A DNA stretch of 64,000 bases. Origin: Polaromonas sp. GTDB taxonomy: Bacteria; Pseudomonadota; Gammaproteobacteria; Burkholderiales; Burkholderiaceae_C. Shown in pieces: positions 29,403 to 38,744 of this stretch. The translations under genes and the position numbers were made by a program. The notes under the pieces are model-generated. The model had not been told where the DNA came from. It saw only the letters and a list, made by a program, of their open reading frames with translations, and searched no databases. The DNA lies in contig JAIPCZ010000004.1 of assembly GCA_021737975.1 (NCBI GenBank), positions 1 to 64,000 on the forward strand. The letters are read 5' to 3'. Position 1 is the stretch's first letter; each line of letters opens with the position of its first letter.

Positions 29403-30010
29403 GGGCAGGCTCGATCGAACATGAAGGAATTTTTTGGGGCAAAAAACCAAACGCTTGGATTGGCTGCCGGCTTGGGACGAGGGAGAGGGCTACACTCAAC
29501 GTAGCTTGAAGGTGTCCAGCAGTCATGGTCGGGGCCGGAACCCCGTCGCAGGCCACAAGCCGCATGGATATTGGTTTCTACTTTATTTGAAGCATAAAAG
29601 TACCGTCAAAAATACCATCATTTCTTAATCCGTCTGACTTGCGTTACACCGTGATACGGTCTGATTTTCAGTGATTGTAACCAGCGCCAGCGAACCCAGC
29701 AGCCGAAAAAAACCGAGCGAGCAGGGCAGGTTGATAGCTCTTTCGAGCCGCGCTAAGGGAGGTGAAGCAACGGTGTCTTGGACAAGGAAGCGATAGACAC
29801 GAGCGCAGAGATCATCGAGAAGAACCAAAACCAAAGCACGCCAGCGTTAAGGCCGGACGTGATTGCTGGGCCTCGGATGGGCAAGCAAAAGGCGGTGCAT
29901 GGGCAGGGATAAGGTGCTATTCTCTAGTAACATTGTGTAACCGAAACATGGAAAATTTCGGCTCTGCCGACGGGCATGGTGGAAATCCGTAATATTGGAG
30001 GCAACAACAA
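29403..30010. other. 608-base gene-free stretch with lower GC
   Basis: No open frame here shows a recognisable product or a ribosome-binding site. From about 29570 the base composition drops well below that of the neighbours. Bases 29531-29540 (GGGGCCGGAA), preceded by TGGT, repeat part of the 3' half of the tRNA-Leu gene at 30710-30719. The last 100 bases probably hold the promoter of the small gene at 30011. Confidence 0.5.
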
Positions 30011-30334
30011 ATGGCACTTGTAAATAGCGTTGTTCTGGCTGAACGCTTACTTGGCGATGTCCCGCCAGATGCTGCCAGAACATTTACGGCAGAGCAGATT
30101 TCCGCTATTGATGCAGCGTTGCGGAAACAATATGGTCCAAAGAAGCACCCGGTCGATATGCGGATGCGATTTGGACTTGGGGCTAAGCGGTTATACGCAG
30201 TCTTTCTTGTAGGTTCGGAAAATAGACCCGAGCGACGTCCCTACGAGATGTCCAGTCTTGGGAATGCAATGACTATGTCAATGCTGGGTGCGATAGTCGC
30301 CCTTCAATTCGTCTTTTTGTCAGCAATTTTTTAG
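30011..30334 (+). CDS. Small membrane protein of unknown function
   Basis: This 107-residue protein has a polar N-terminal part (residues 1-85; basic stretch KQYGPKKHPVDMRMRFGLGAKR, then ENRPERRPYEMSS) and one C-terminal hydrophobic helix (about 88-106, MSMLGAIVALQFVFLSAIF). This looks like a tail-anchored topology. A good GGAGG lies 9 bases before the ATG, which supports a real gene. It lies alone in a lower-GC stretch beside tRNA-Leu. I do not recognise the family. The polar half might be a cytoplasmic binding domain. Confidence 0.65.
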   Translation: MALVNSVVLAERLLGDVPPDAARTFTAEQISAIDAALRKQYGPKKHPVDMRMRFGLGAKRLYAVFLVGSENRPERRPYEMSSLGNAMTMSMLGAIVALQFVFLSAIF

Positions 30335-30701
30335 ACAGGAAGCCAGGCAAATGCTATGGCTTGTCAGAAACTGAGTCATAAGCAACTCAAGCGCGTTAAG
30401 CTTCATATCGTCGTTCAAGTCAATATCAATATGTTTCTGCCTGACCGCGATGGCTCGGTGGCCAGCAAGACTGGCCAATTGAAGGCTGCTGCATAACATG
30501 CTGACTTCCACTGGCTTTAGTCAGCCAAAAAATCAAGCCTCACAGTGCATTTTTTGGCCGTGTGCTAGGGGCAGTGACCGCAAAAACAACGCATTTGCGA
30601 ATTTCACTGGCAAGGATGGGAAATCTGGCAATATTGTCGCAATGTGCCAGACAAGAAAAACCATGCTAAAAACTTTATAGCGGGATTTCTTTATATTCGG
30701 C
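30335..30701. other. 367-base gene-free, lower-GC stretch before tRNA-Leu
   Basis: Only short open frames without convincing starts occur here. A weak stem CTGAC/GTCAG is present near 30502-30525. It sits next to the 3' end of the tRNA gene, a common landing site for integrated elements, but no integrase or transposase remnant was recognised. Confidence 0.5.
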
Positions 30702-30786
30702 TGGTGCCCGGGGCCGGAATCGAACCGGCACTCCTTTCGGAGGGGGATTTTGAGTCCCCTGCGTCTACCAATTTCACCACCCGGGC
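30702..30786 (-). tRNA. tRNA-Leu (anticodon CAA)
   Basis: On the minus strand the acceptor stem GCCCGGG pairs with CCCGGGC, followed by A and an encoded CCA. The D-arm contains GGTAGACGC, the anticodon loop CTCAAAA gives CAA, a variable arm CTCCGAAAGGAG marks a class II (leucine) tRNA, and the T-loop is GTTCGATTC. It reads UUG codons. Confidence 0.96.
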
Positions 30787-30823
30787 AACGCTTTGAGGCC
30801 CGAATTATGGCACAGTGCAATTT

Positions 30824-31726
30824 ATGAAATATTCAACCATCGAAGATTTGATTGGCAAGACCCCCCTGGTCCGATTGCAGCGAATTGGGGCCACTGAAAA
30901 TGCGGCCCGGGGCAATGTCATTCTGGGAAAACTGGAGGGCAACAACCCGGCAGGATCGGTCAAGGACCGTGCCGCCATGTCAATGATCCAGCGCGCCCAG
31001 GAGCGCGGCGAGATCAAGCCGGGCGACACGCTGATCGAGGCGACCTCGGGCAACACCGGCATCGCCCTGGCCATGGCGGCGGCCATCAAGGGTTACCGCA
31101 TGGTGTTGATCATGCCCGAAGACCTGTCGATCGAGCGGGCGCAGACCATGAAGGCATTTGGCGCCGAATTGATCTTGACGCCCAAAAGCGGCGGCATGGA
31201 ATACTCGCGCGACCTGGCCGACCAGATGGCACGCGAGGGCAAGGGCCACGTGCTTGACCAGTTCTCCAACCCCGACAACCCGCGCATCCACATCGAGACC
31301 ACCGGGCCCGAAATCTGGGCTGACACCAAGGGCAAGATCACCCACTTTGTCAGCGCCATGGGCACCACCGGCACCATTACCGGGGTCTCGCAATACCTCA
31401 AAAAGAAAAACCCGGCTGTCAAAATCATCGGTGTGCAGCCCACCGATGGCTCCCGCATTCCGGGCATCCGCAAATGGCCGCAAGCCTATTTACCCAAGAT
31501 CTACGACCCCACCCATGTCGATGAACTGCTCTATGTGAGCCAGGAAGATGCCGAGGAAATGTGCCGCCAACTGGCCCGCGAAGAAGGTATCTTTGCCGGC
31601 ATTTCAGCGGCCGGCGCCTGCTGGGTGGCCAGGGAAATTGCCAAGCGTGAGAAAAATGCGACTATTGTCTTCATCGTCTGCGACCGGGGTGACCGTTATC
31701 TGTCCACCGGTGTCTTTCCGGCCTGA
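30824..31726 (+). CDS. cysM: Cysteine synthase B
   Basis: This 300-residue PLP enzyme makes cysteine from O-acetylserine and sulfide or thiosulfate. The PLP lysine is K47 in NPAGSVKDRAA, with SGNTGIALAMAA binding the carboxylate and GTTGTITGVSQYL binding phosphate. The sequence RKWPQAYLPKIYD, with an arginine-rich active-site entrance, is typical of CysM rather than CysK, as recalled. An in-frame GTG three codons upstream is an alternative start. It lies 37 bases after the tRNA and 34 bases before the TusA-like gene; the pairing links it to sulfur transfer. Confidence 0.93.
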   Translation: MKYSTIEDLIGKTPLVRLQRIGATENAARGNVILGKLEGNNPAGSVKDRAAMSMIQRAQERGEIKPGDTLIEATSGNTGIALAMAAAIKGYRMVLIMPEDLSIERAQTMKAFGAELILTPKSGGMEYSRDLADQMAREGKGHVLDQFSNPDNPRIHIETTGPEIWADTKGKITHFVSAMGTTGTITGVSQYLKKKNPAVKIIGVQPTDGSRIPGIRKWPQAYLPKIYDPTHVDELLYVSQEDAEEMCRQLAREEGIFAGISAAGACWVAREIAKREKNATIVFIVCDRGDRYLSTGVFPA

Positions 31727-31760
31727 AGCCGCGCAGCACTCAAAATTCCAGGAACCCAGC

Positions 31761-31988
31761 ATGCACATCGACAAAGAAATTGACACCAGCGGACTCAACT
31801 GCCCGCTGCCCATCCTGAAAGCAAAAAAAGCCCTGGCCGAGTTGGAGAGCGGCCAGATTCTCAAGGTCATCGCCACCGACGGCGGCTCGCTGCGGGACTT
31901 TCAGGCCTTCGCCAAGCAAACAGGCAATGATCTGCTGGAACAACAGACCGTTGGCACGGAATTTATTCACGTGCTGCGCCGGCGCTAG
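31761..31988 (+). CDS. TusA-family sulfurtransferase (SirA-like)
   Basis: The 75-residue protein has the family motif CPLPILKAKKAL with the active cysteine at position 14, and the beta-strand block GQILKVIATDGGSLRDFQAFAKQTG. TusA proteins pass persulfide sulfur to thiolation pathways such as the MnmA system. Other members serve sulfur oxidation or selenium metabolism. Its place directly after cysM suggests co-transcription and a sulfur-trafficking role. Confidence 0.88.
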   Translation: MHIDKEIDTSGLNCPLPILKAKKALAELESGQILKVIATDGGSLRDFQAFAKQTGNDLLEQQTVGTEFIHVLRRR

Positions 31989-31992
31989 AACT

Positions 31993-34900
31993 TCAGCCCA
32001 ACCGCGTCAACTGGTCCCTGACCTTGGCCAGCGTGGCCTCGAAGTCGGCCAGGCGCTTGCGCTCCTGGTCGATCACGGCGGCGGGCGCCCGGGCCACAAA
32101 GGATTCGTTGCCCAGTTTGCCGTTGACCTTGACGATTTCGCCCTCCAGCCGTGCCAGTTCCTTGCCCAGGCGCGCCTTTTCCGCGGCCACGTCAATTTCC
32201 ATGAACAGGCAGATACGCGCCTCGCCGACCACGGCCACCGGCGCGGCTTGCGCGGCGGCGGCCCAGGCGGCCTCATCTTCGGACACGCGCACTTCGCTGA
32301 GCTTGGCCAGCGCCTGCAGCACCGGCGCCGCCTGCGTCATGAAGGCGGCCTCGGCGGCTGACCCGGCAATGACGAACAGCGGCAGCCGCGTGGCGGGTGA
32401 CACACTCATTTCGCCGCGCAGGTTGCGGCAGGCGTCCACCAGTTGCTTCAATTTGGCCACGTGGGCAATGGCCGCTTCGTCAATGCGCTCGGGCTGGCTT
32501 ACCGGATAGGTAGCAATGGCCACCGAGGGGCCGGCGCGCCCGGCCACCGGGGCAATTTTTTGCCACAGTTCCTCGGTCACAAACGGGATGATGGGGTGCG
32601 CCAGGCGCTGGGTGGTCTCGAGCGTGCGGATCAGCGTACGGCGCGTGGCGCGTTGCTGCGAAGCGTTGCCCTGCTGGATCTGCACCTTGGCGATTTCCAG
32701 GTACCAGTCGCAGAACTCGTTCCAGACAAAGTCGTAAATGGTGGCGGCCACCATGTCGAGGCGGTAATCGGCAAAACCCTGGGCCACCTGGGCTTCGACC
32801 TTTTGCAGCAGGGAGACAATCCAGCGGTCGGCCGCGCTGAAGTCGAGGTAAGTGGCGCCCACTTCGCATTCGGCCGCCGTGTGCTCTTTCAGGCCGCAGT
32901 CCTGGCCTTCGCAGTTCATCAGCACAAAGCGGCTGGCGTTCCAGAGCTTGTTGCAGAAGTTGCGGTAGCCCTCGCAGCGCTTGGCGTCGAAGTTGATGGA
33001 CCGGCCCAGCGAGGCCAGTGATGCAAAGGTGAAGCGCAGGGCGTCGGCGCCAAAGGCCGGAATGCCCGTCGGGAATTCCTTTTCTGTGTTCTTGCGCACC
33101 TGGGGCGCGGTCTCGGGCTTGCGCAGGCCCTCGGCGCGCTTGACCAGCAGCTCGGTCAGGCCGATGCCGTCGATCAGGTCGACCGGGTCGAGCACATTGC
33201 CCTCGCTCTTGCTCATCTTGTGGCCCTGGGCGTCACGCACCAGGCCGTGGATGTAAACGTGTTTGAATGGCACCTGACCGGTGAAATGCGTGGTCATCAT
33301 GATCATCCGGGCAACCCAGAAGAAGATGATGTCGTAGCCGGTGACCAGGACGCTGCTGGGCAGGTAGAGGTCGATGTCGTTGAGGCTGGTTTGAGCGTTG
33401 ATTCCGCTCTGGGACAAGGCGGACTCGGTCGCACTCATACTCGCTGCGCTCGCCAAATCGTTGCGCCCGAGTCCGCCTTGCCCCAGCGCTGTGTTGCTGT
33501 TTTCAGGCCAGCCCATGGTGCTGAACGGAACCAGCGCGCTGGAATACCAGGTGTCGAGCACATCCTCGTCGCGCTTGAGGGTTTTGCCGGGGGCTTGCGC
33601 CTGCGCGTCAGCCTCGTTGCGCGCCACGTAGACCTTGCCGTCTTCGTCGTACCAGGCCGGAATCTGATGACCCCACCAGAGCTGGCGGCTGATGCACCAG
33701 TCCTGGATGTTGTTCATCCACTGGTTGTAGGTGTTGACCCAGTTCTCGGGCACAAATTTGACCTGGCCCGACTGCACGGCGTCGATGGCTTTTTGCGTGA
33801 TGGACTTGCCGGTGGGGTCCGATTTGCTGACCTTGCTCATCGCAACAAACCACTGGTCGGTCAGCATCGGCTCGATGACCTGGCCGGTGCGGGCGCAGCG
33901 CGGCACCATGAGCTTGTGTTTCTTGATCTCGACCATCAGCTCCAGCGCCTGCAAATCCTTGACGATTTGTTTGCGCGCGGCAAAACGGTCCAGCCCCAAG
34001 TACACCGCGGGGGCCTGGTCATTGATCTTGGCGTCGAGCGTGAGCACACAGATCATCGGCAGCTTGTGCCGCTGGCCCACCGCGTAGTCGTTCTGGTCGT
34101 GCGCCGGCGTCACTTTGACCACGCCGGTGCCAAAGGCCTTGTCGACATAGTCGTCGGCAATGATCGGAATGCTGCGGTCGCACAGTGGCAGCGTGACGTG
34201 TTTGCCGATCAAGTGGGCGTAACGCTCGTCCTCGGGGTGCACCATGGCGGCCACGTCGCCGAGCATGGTCTCGGGGCGCGTGGTGGCCACCACCAGGCCG
34301 GGCGCCAGTTCGCCGTTCACCAGCTGCGGGCCATCGACAAACGGGTACAGGATGTGCCACAGGCTGCCGTCTTCTTCTTCACTTTCCACTTCCAGGTCCG
34401 ACACGGCACTCATCAGCACCGGGTCCCAGTTCACCAGGCGTTTGCCGCGGTAAATCAGGCCCTGTTCAAACAGACGCACAAAGGTTTCGGTCACGGTTTT
34501 GGACAACTTGGGGTCCATGGTGAAGTACTCGCGGCTCCAGTCCACGCTGTCACCCATGCGGCGCATTTGGGTGGTGATGGTGTTGCCGCTTTTCTCTTTC
34601 CATTCCCAGACTTTCGAGACGAAGTTCTTGCGTGCCTCCGCTGGTGTCGGTCCCATGTCGTGGCGACTGATGCCTGCGGCTTGCAACTGGCGCTCGACCA
34701 CGATCTGCGTGGCAATGCCCGCATGGTCGGTGCCCGGAATCCAGGCGGTGTTGAAACCCCGCATGCGGTGGTAACGCGTCAGGCTGTCCATGATGGTCTG
34801 GTTGAACGCGTGCCCCATGTGCAGCGTGCCGGTCACATTGGGCGGCGGCAGCTGGATGCAGAAATTGCCGCCGCGCGCTGCAGCTTCGGCACTGGGTTGG

Positions 34901-35031
34901 CCCGTGCCGCGGTAACCCGCCACGCCGTAACCGCGCTTTTCCCACTCCGGCCCCCAATGCGCTTCCAGCGCGGCGGGCTCGAAAGATTTGGACAGGCTGT
35001 TTAGGGCGGGTTGCTGGGGTGCGTCAGTCAT
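31993..35031 (-). CDS. valS: Valyl-tRNA synthetase
   Basis: The 1012-residue class I synthetase has the HIGH-type motif [15 protein letters not shown], the editing-domain region, the KMSKS signature as [10 protein letters not shown] and a C-terminal coiled coil ([24 protein letters not shown]). The start ATG at 35031 ([13 protein letters not shown]) is chosen over a 48-codon upstream extension without homology. About 38 extra residues ([12 protein letters not shown] ... SGINAQTSL) interrupt the conserved block between TMGWPEN and [16 protein letters not shown]; they are encoded by an 18-bp inverted repeat and its loop. The frame is intact, so the enzyme is probably functional. It converges with the TusA-like gene, leaving 4 bases between stops. 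Confidence 0.97.
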   Translation of the reverse strand: MTDAPQQPALNSLSKSFEPAALEAHWGPEWEKRGYGVAGYRGTGQPSAEAAARGGNFCIQLPPPNVTGTLHMGHAFNQTIMDSLTRYHRMRGFNTAWIPGTDHAGIATQIVVERQLQAAGISRHDMGPTPAEARKNFVSKVWEWKEKSGNTITTQMRRMGDSVDWSREYFTMDPKLSKTVTETFVRLFEQGLIYRGKRLVNWDPVLMSAVSDLEVESEEEDGSLWHILYPFVDGPQLVNGELAPGLVVATTRPETMLGDVAAMVHPEDERYAHLIGKHVTLPLCDRSIPIIADDYVDKAFGTGVVKVTPAHDQNDYAVGQRHKLPMICVLTLDAKINDQAPAVYLGLDRFAARKQIVKDLQALELMVEIKKHKLMVPRCARTGQVIEPMLTDQWFVAMSKVSKSDPTGKSITQKAIDAVQSGQVKFVPENWVNTYNQWMNNIQDWCISRQLWWGHQIPAWYDEDGKVYVARNEADAQAQAPGKTLKRDEDVLDTWYSSALVPFSTMGWPENSNTALGQGGLGRNDLASAASMSATESALSQSGINAQTSLNDIDLYLPSSVLVTGYDIIFFWVARMIMMTTHFTGQVPFKHVYIHGLVRDAQGHKMSKSEGNVLDPVDLIDGIGLTELLVKRAEGLRKPETAPQVRKNTEKEFPTGIPAFGADALRFTFASLASLGRSINFDAKRCEGYRNFCNKLWNASRFVLMNCEGQDCGLKEHTAAECEVGATYLDFSAADRWIVSLLQKVEAQVAQGFADYRLDMVAATIYDFVWNEFCDWYLEIAKVQIQQGNASQQRATRRTLIRTLETTQRLAHPIIPFVTEELWQKIAPVAGRAGPSVAIATYPVSQPERIDEAAIAHVAKLKQLVDACRNLRGEMSVSPATRLPLFVIAGSAAEAAFMTQAAPVLQALAKLSEVRVSEDEAAWAAAAQAAPVAVVGEARICLFMEIDVAAEKARLGKELARLEGEIVKVNGKLGNESFVARAPAAVIDQERKRLADFEATLAKVRDQLTRLG
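33411..33484. repeat. Palindromic element inserted in frame in valS
   Basis: GGGACAAGGCGGACTCGG (33411-33428) and CCGAGTCCGCCTTGCCCC (33467-33484) are inverted repeats matching at 17 of 18 positions, around a 38-base loop. The element falls exactly in a segment absent from E. coli ValS and does not break the frame. No second copy was noticed in the window. Confidence 0.75.
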
Positions 35032-35357
35032 GGTGTTTTGCCGAGGTGTCCGGCGCGCATTGCAGCGCCGCCAGGGTATCGCAGCAGGCTGGCAGGGCGC
35101 GCTGCGATGGATTTGTTTAAAGGGCCTTGATTTTATTCGACCCGACCCGCATGTGCTCTGGCTTGTCCGCGTCAAGACGTCAGCCAGTTGATGGATCGTC
35201 GAACTTCTTATCGACTCTGATTATTCAATAGCCCGGAACAATGACATGCATTGACAGTGTCAATTGGACTCCCTTGGGCGAGACAGGTAAAGTGCAGGCG
35301 TCTTTGACCGTCAAGGTTCAAAGCCAACCCTTTTTATTCAACCCAAAGGAGATTTCC
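35032..35357. other. Divergent intergenic region valS / rubrerythrin operon
   Basis: No gene is supported in these 326 bases. They must contain the leftward valS promoter and the rightward promoter of the rubrerythrin operon. A 7-1-7 palindrome at 35250-35264 is listed separately. A good AAAGGAGA ribosome-binding site ends the region. Confidence 0.6.
35250..35264. promoter_or_regulatory. Palindrome ATTGACA-G-TGTCAAT upstream of rubrerythrin
   Basis: This perfect 15-base palindrome lies about 94 bases before the rubrerythrin start. The half-sites resemble those of FNR/DNR-type regulators (TTGAC...GTCAA), but the spacing is one base shorter than theirs, so the regulator is uncertain. The left half also reads TTGACA, a possible -35 element. 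Confidence 0.45.
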
Positions 35358-35780
35358 ATGGCAGCACTCAAAGGCTCAAAAACGGAAGACAACCTGAAAG
35401 CCGCCTTCGCGGGCGAATCCCAGGCCAACCGCCGCTATTTGTATTTCGCGAACAAGGCCGACGTGGAAGGCCAGCCCGACGTGGCGGCCCTGTTCCGTTC
35501 CACCGCCGAAGGCGAGACCGGGCACGCGCACGGCCACCTGGAGTGGTTGGAACAATGCGGCGACCCGGCCACGGGCATGCCGTTTGGCGCCACGCGCGAC
35601 AACCTGGCCTCGGCTGTGGCTGGCGAGACCCACGAGTACACCGACATGTACCCGGGCATGGCCAAGACCGCCCGCGAGGAAGGCCATGACGAGGTGGCTG
35701 ACTGGTTCGAAACCCTGGCCAAGGCCGAGCGCTCACACGCCAACCGCTACGCCAAGGCCTTGGCCGAGCTGGTTGATTGA
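35358..35780 (+). CDS. Rubrerythrin-family di-iron protein (no rubredoxin domain)
   Basis: The 140-residue protein has the ferritin-like helices with paired ExxH-type ligands: [44 protein letters not shown] and [15 protein letters not shown]. It lacks the C-terminal rubredoxin domain of classical rubrerythrin. The family reduces hydrogen peroxide at a di-iron site. The ATG at 35358 follows AAAGGAGA. It heads a conserved three-gene set with the Fe-S oxidoreductase and the DUF3501 gene, which probably supply electrons or assembly functions. Confidence 0.9.
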   Translation: MAALKGSKTEDNLKAAFAGESQANRRYLYFANKADVEGQPDVAALFRSTAEGETGHAHGHLEWLEQCGDPATGMPFGATRDNLASAVAGETHEYTDMYPGMAKTAREEGHDEVADWFETLAKAERSHANRYAKALAELVD

Positions 35781-35904
35781 TGTTTGAGTGATTCGTGTTG
35801 GGCGTTGCCTGCAGCGCCCAATGCCAATCCCGTGCCGCGTTTTTGCGCCGCGTGTTTTTGCTTTATCCCGCGCCACCACAACATTCTTGACAAGGAAGAA
35901 CATC

Positions 35905-37254
35905 ATGGCTACCGAGGGCAATCTGTCAGCACCCACCCGTCACGCGATCGACTGGAAAAACCCCGAGTACTACGACGAAGAAAAGACCTTTGTCGAGCTG
36001 GAGCGTATTTTCGACATCTGCCACGGTTGTCGCCGCTGCGTGAGCCTGTGCGGCTCCTTTCCCACCCTGTTCGACCTGGTGGACGAGAGCAAGACCATGG
36101 AGGTGGACGGCGTTGACAAAAAGGACTACTGGAAAGTGGTGGACCAGTGTTACCTGTGCGACCTGTGCTACATGACCAAGTGCCCCTATGTGCCGCCGCA
36201 CCAGTTCAACCTCGACTTCCCGCACACCATGCTGCGCGCCAAGGCCATCAAGTTCAAGAAGGGCGAGGTGGGCGCCGCCGAGAAGTTCCTGGCGTCCACC
36301 GACGTGCACGGGCAGCTCGCCGGCATTCCGGTCGTGGTTCAGGTGGCCAACGCGGTGAACAAAACCAAAGTGGCGCGCAGCGTGATGGAAAAGGTGGCGG
36401 GCGTGGACAAGGACGCCTGGTTGCCCGCGCTGGCAAGCAAAAGATTCCGCTCTGCTGCGCCCGACGCCAAGGCAACCGTGGTGAAAGACGGCGAGAAAAC
36501 GCCCGGCAAGGTGGCGATTTTTTCCACCTGCTTCATCAATTACAACGAGCCCGGCATCGGCCTGGACCTGCTCAAAATCCTCGACCACAATGACATCCCC
36601 TACGTGCTGGTCGAAAAGGAAAAATGCTGCGGCATGCCCAAGCTCGAGCTGGGTGACCTTGAATCCGTGAACGCCAGCAAGGAGGCCAATATTCCGGTGC
36701 TGGCCAAGTACGCCAAAGACGGCTTTGCCATCCTGGCGGCGGTGCCGAGCTGCGCCTTGATGTTCAAACAGGAGATCCCGCTGATGTACCCCGACGAGGC
36801 CGATGTGCAACTGGTCAAGGAGAGCATGTGGGACCCGTTCGAGTACCTGATGCAGCGCAAGCGCGACGGCCTCCTGAAGGAAGACTTCCCGGTGCCGCTG
36901 GGCAACGTGAGTTACCAGATCCCATGCCATGGCCGGGTGCAGAACATCGGCAAGAAAACCGAGGAAATGCTCAAGATGGTGCCCGGCACCACGGTCAACA
37001 CCTTCGAGCGCTGCTCGGGCCACGCCGGCACCTTTGGCGTCAAGAAGCTGTACCACCAGCAGGCCATGAAAATCGGCAAACCGCTGTTCAAGGGCATGGC
37101 CAGCATGAAGGACGGCAGCAAGCCCGACTACATCAGCTCGGACTGCCCGCTCGGTGGCCACCACATTGCCCAGGGTTTCGAGGTGAACGCACTGGGCACC
37201 CCCGAGCTGCAGCACCCCTTGAGCCTGATCGCCAAGGCCTACGGACTTAAATAA
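35905..37254 (+). CDS. Fe-S oxidoreductase, GlpC/HdrD-like (two [4Fe-4S] plus CCG domains)
   Basis: This 449-residue protein has two ferredoxin-like cluster motifs, CHGCRRCVSLC (about residue 38) and CYLCDLCYMTKCP (about 87), followed by cysteine-rich CCG-type repeats: EKCCGMPKLE and a second set with SCALMF, PCHGR, ERCSGHAGTFG and DCPLGGHH. This is the layout of GlpC and the heterodisulfide-reductase D subunit. AAGGAAG precedes the start. Between rubrerythrin and DUF3501, it is likely the electron-transfer partner in peroxide reduction. That is inference from a recurrent gene neighbourhood. Confidence 0.9.
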   Translation: MATEGNLSAPTRHAIDWKNPEYYDEEKTFVELERIFDICHGCRRCVSLCGSFPTLFDLVDESKTMEVDGVDKKDYWKVVDQCYLCDLCYMTKCPYVPPHQFNLDFPHTMLRAKAIKFKKGEVGAAEKFLASTDVHGQLAGIPVVVQVANAVNKTKVARSVMEKVAGVDKDAWLPALASKRFRSAAPDAKATVVKDGEKTPGKVAIFSTCFINYNEPGIGLDLLKILDHNDIPYVLVEKEKCCGMPKLELGDLESVNASKEANIPVLAKYAKDGFAILAAVPSCALMFKQEIPLMYPDEADVQLVKESMWDPFEYLMQRKRDGLLKEDFPVPLGNVSYQIPCHGRVQNIGKKTEEMLKMVPGTTVNTFERCSGHAGTFGVKKLYHQQAMKIGKPLFKGMASMKDGSKPDYISSDCPLGGHHIAQGFEVNALGTPELQHPLSLIAKAYGLK

Positions 37255-37267
37255 CACTGAACACACC

Positions 37268-37858
37268 ATGCAAATCACCGGAAACATCACCCCCGACAGC
37301 CTCATGAGCCTGGAGGCTTACAGCAAATGGCGCAAGGCCAACAAACCCGCCGTCATGGCGCACCGCAAATTGCGCAATGTGCACCTCGGTGAGCACATGA
37401 CGTTGCAGTTCGAGTCCGAGACCACCATCCGTTACCAGATCCAGGAGATGCTGCGCATCGAGAAGATCTTTGAGGAAGACGGCATTCAGCAGGAAATCGA
37501 CGCCTACGCGGCGCTGGTGCCCAGCGGCAGCAACTGGACCGCGACCGTGCTGCTCGAATACCCCGATGTCAGCGAGCGCAAACGTGAACTGGCGCGCCTC
37601 ATCGGCGTGGAAGACCGTCTATTTGTCGAGGTCGAGGGTCAACAGCGCGTCTATGCCATCGCCGACGAGGACATGGACCGCGAAAACGAGGAGAAAACCT
37701 CGGCCGTTCACTTTGCCCGCTTCGAGTTGACCCCGACCATGTGCGCCGCCGTCAAAGCAGGGGCCGCCGTCAAGGTGGGCTGCGACCACACCAACTACCC
37801 GGCGCATGTGACGGTCGCCGATGACACACTGGCTTCGCTGGCGTCCGATTTGAAATAA
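37268..37858 (+). CDS. DUF3501 protein
   Basis: This 196-residue protein of unknown function is recognised by its recurrent place after a rubrerythrin/Fe-S protein pair and by the block TIRYQIQEMLRIEKIFEEDGIQQEIDAYAALVPSGSNW. It has no signal or membrane segment. It is acidic in the middle (ADEDMDRENEEKTSAVHF), which may bind a cation or a partner. The start is 13 bases after the preceding stop, so the three genes are probably one transcript. Confidence 0.87.
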   Translation: MQITGNITPDSLMSLEAYSKWRKANKPAVMAHRKLRNVHLGEHMTLQFESETTIRYQIQEMLRIEKIFEEDGIQQEIDAYAALVPSGSNWTATVLLEYPDVSERKRELARLIGVEDRLFVEVEGQQRVYAIADEDMDRENEEKTSAVHFARFELTPTMCAAVKAGAAVKVGCDHTNYPAHVTVADDTLASLASDLK

Positions 37859-37890
37859 GAATCCTGCATACTATGGGCTCGCCATTGCGG

Positions 37891-37952
37891 CCCCGGACCT
37901 GATTCGGGGTTGCAGCACACGCAACCCATGGATGCCGGATCCGGTCCGGCAT
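37891..37952. repeat. Cluster of three stem-loops, probable intergenic repeat element
   Basis: Three inverted repeats follow each other: CCCCG/CGGGG (37891-37909), GGGTTGC/GCAACCC around 7 bases (37907-37927), and ATGCCGGA/TCCGGCAT around 5 bases (37932-37952). The dense palindromes between two genes resemble the short repeated extragenic elements of Comamonadaceae. No second copy is seen here. Confidence 0.6.
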
Positions 37953-37973
37953 GACACCTCTGGTTTCCTAGTC

Positions 37974-38744
37974 ATGCTGTTTTTACTCTCCCCCGCCAAA
38001 TCCCTCGACTTGGATCCCCCTGCGGCTGACGTCCCGCACAGCCAGCCGCTGTTTGTGCCGCAGGCCACCGAGCTGATCGCGATCCTCAAGCAAAAATCGC
38101 CCCAGGAGATCGCCAGCCTGATGAGCCTGAGCGACAGCCTGGCGGGGCTGAACGTCGCCCGCTACCAGGCCTGGCGGCCCAAATTCAGCGCGAAGAACGC
38201 CAAACAGGCGGTTCTTGCCTTCAACGGCGATGTGTACGACGGGCTCGATGCCAAAACCTTGAGTCCGGACGACCTCGCCTGGGCGCAGGACCATGTCTGC
38301 ATTTTGAGCGGGCTGTACGGCGTGTTGCGGCCGCTGGACAACATGCAGCCCTACCGGCTGGAAATGGGAACCAGGCTGCCCAACCCGAACGGCCGCGACC
38401 TGTACCACTTCTGGGGATCGCAGATTGCCAACTACCTGAACACCCGCCTGCAACGCGACACCACCCCGGTGATCGTCAACCTGGCCAGCCAGGAGTACTT
38501 CAAGTCGGTGGACCAGAAAGCGCTCAAGGCGCGGGTGGTGGAATGTGTGTTCGAGGACTTCAAGGACGGCAAGTACAAGATCATCAGCTTTTACGCCAAG
38601 CGTGCGCGTGGCTTGATGGCGCGTTTTGCCGTCACCCGGCGCCTGAGCTTGCCCGAGCAGCTCAAAGGCTTTGACCTCGACGGCTACGCCTTTAAGGCCA
38701 ACCAATCCAGCGCCGAGCGGCTGGTGTTTCGACGCCAACTTTAG
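37974..38744 (+). CDS. yaaA: Peroxide stress protein YaaA
   Basis: The 256-residue protein starts MLFLLSPAKSLDLDPP and has the DUF328 blocks FNGDVYDGL, ILSGLYGVLRPLDNMQPYRLEMGT and YHFWGSQIANYLN, ending with KIISFYAKRARGLMARF. E. coli YaaA binds DNA and limits oxidative damage by controlling free iron under peroxide stress. The start at 37974 excludes a 14-codon upstream extension that lies in the repeat element. Its place next to the rubrerythrin operon fits a common peroxide theme. Confidence 0.94.
   Translation: MLFLLSPAKSLDLDPPAADVPHSQPLFVPQATELIAILKQKSPQEIASLMSLSDSLAGLNVARYQAWRPKFSAKNAKQAVLAFNGDVYDGLDAKTLSPDDLAWAQDHVCILSGLYGVLRPLDNMQPYRLEMGTRLPNPNGRDLYHFWGSQIANYLNTRLQRDTTPVIVNLASQEYFKSVDQKALKARVVECVFEDFKDGKYKIISFYAKRARGLMARFAVTRRLSLPEQLKGFDLDGYAFKANQSSAERLVFRRQL

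Noticed and set aside
29762..29992. Short open frame in the low-GC stretch as a gene
   Set aside because: No ribosome-binding site, no recognisable motif and compositionally random; the better-supported gene starts at 30011.
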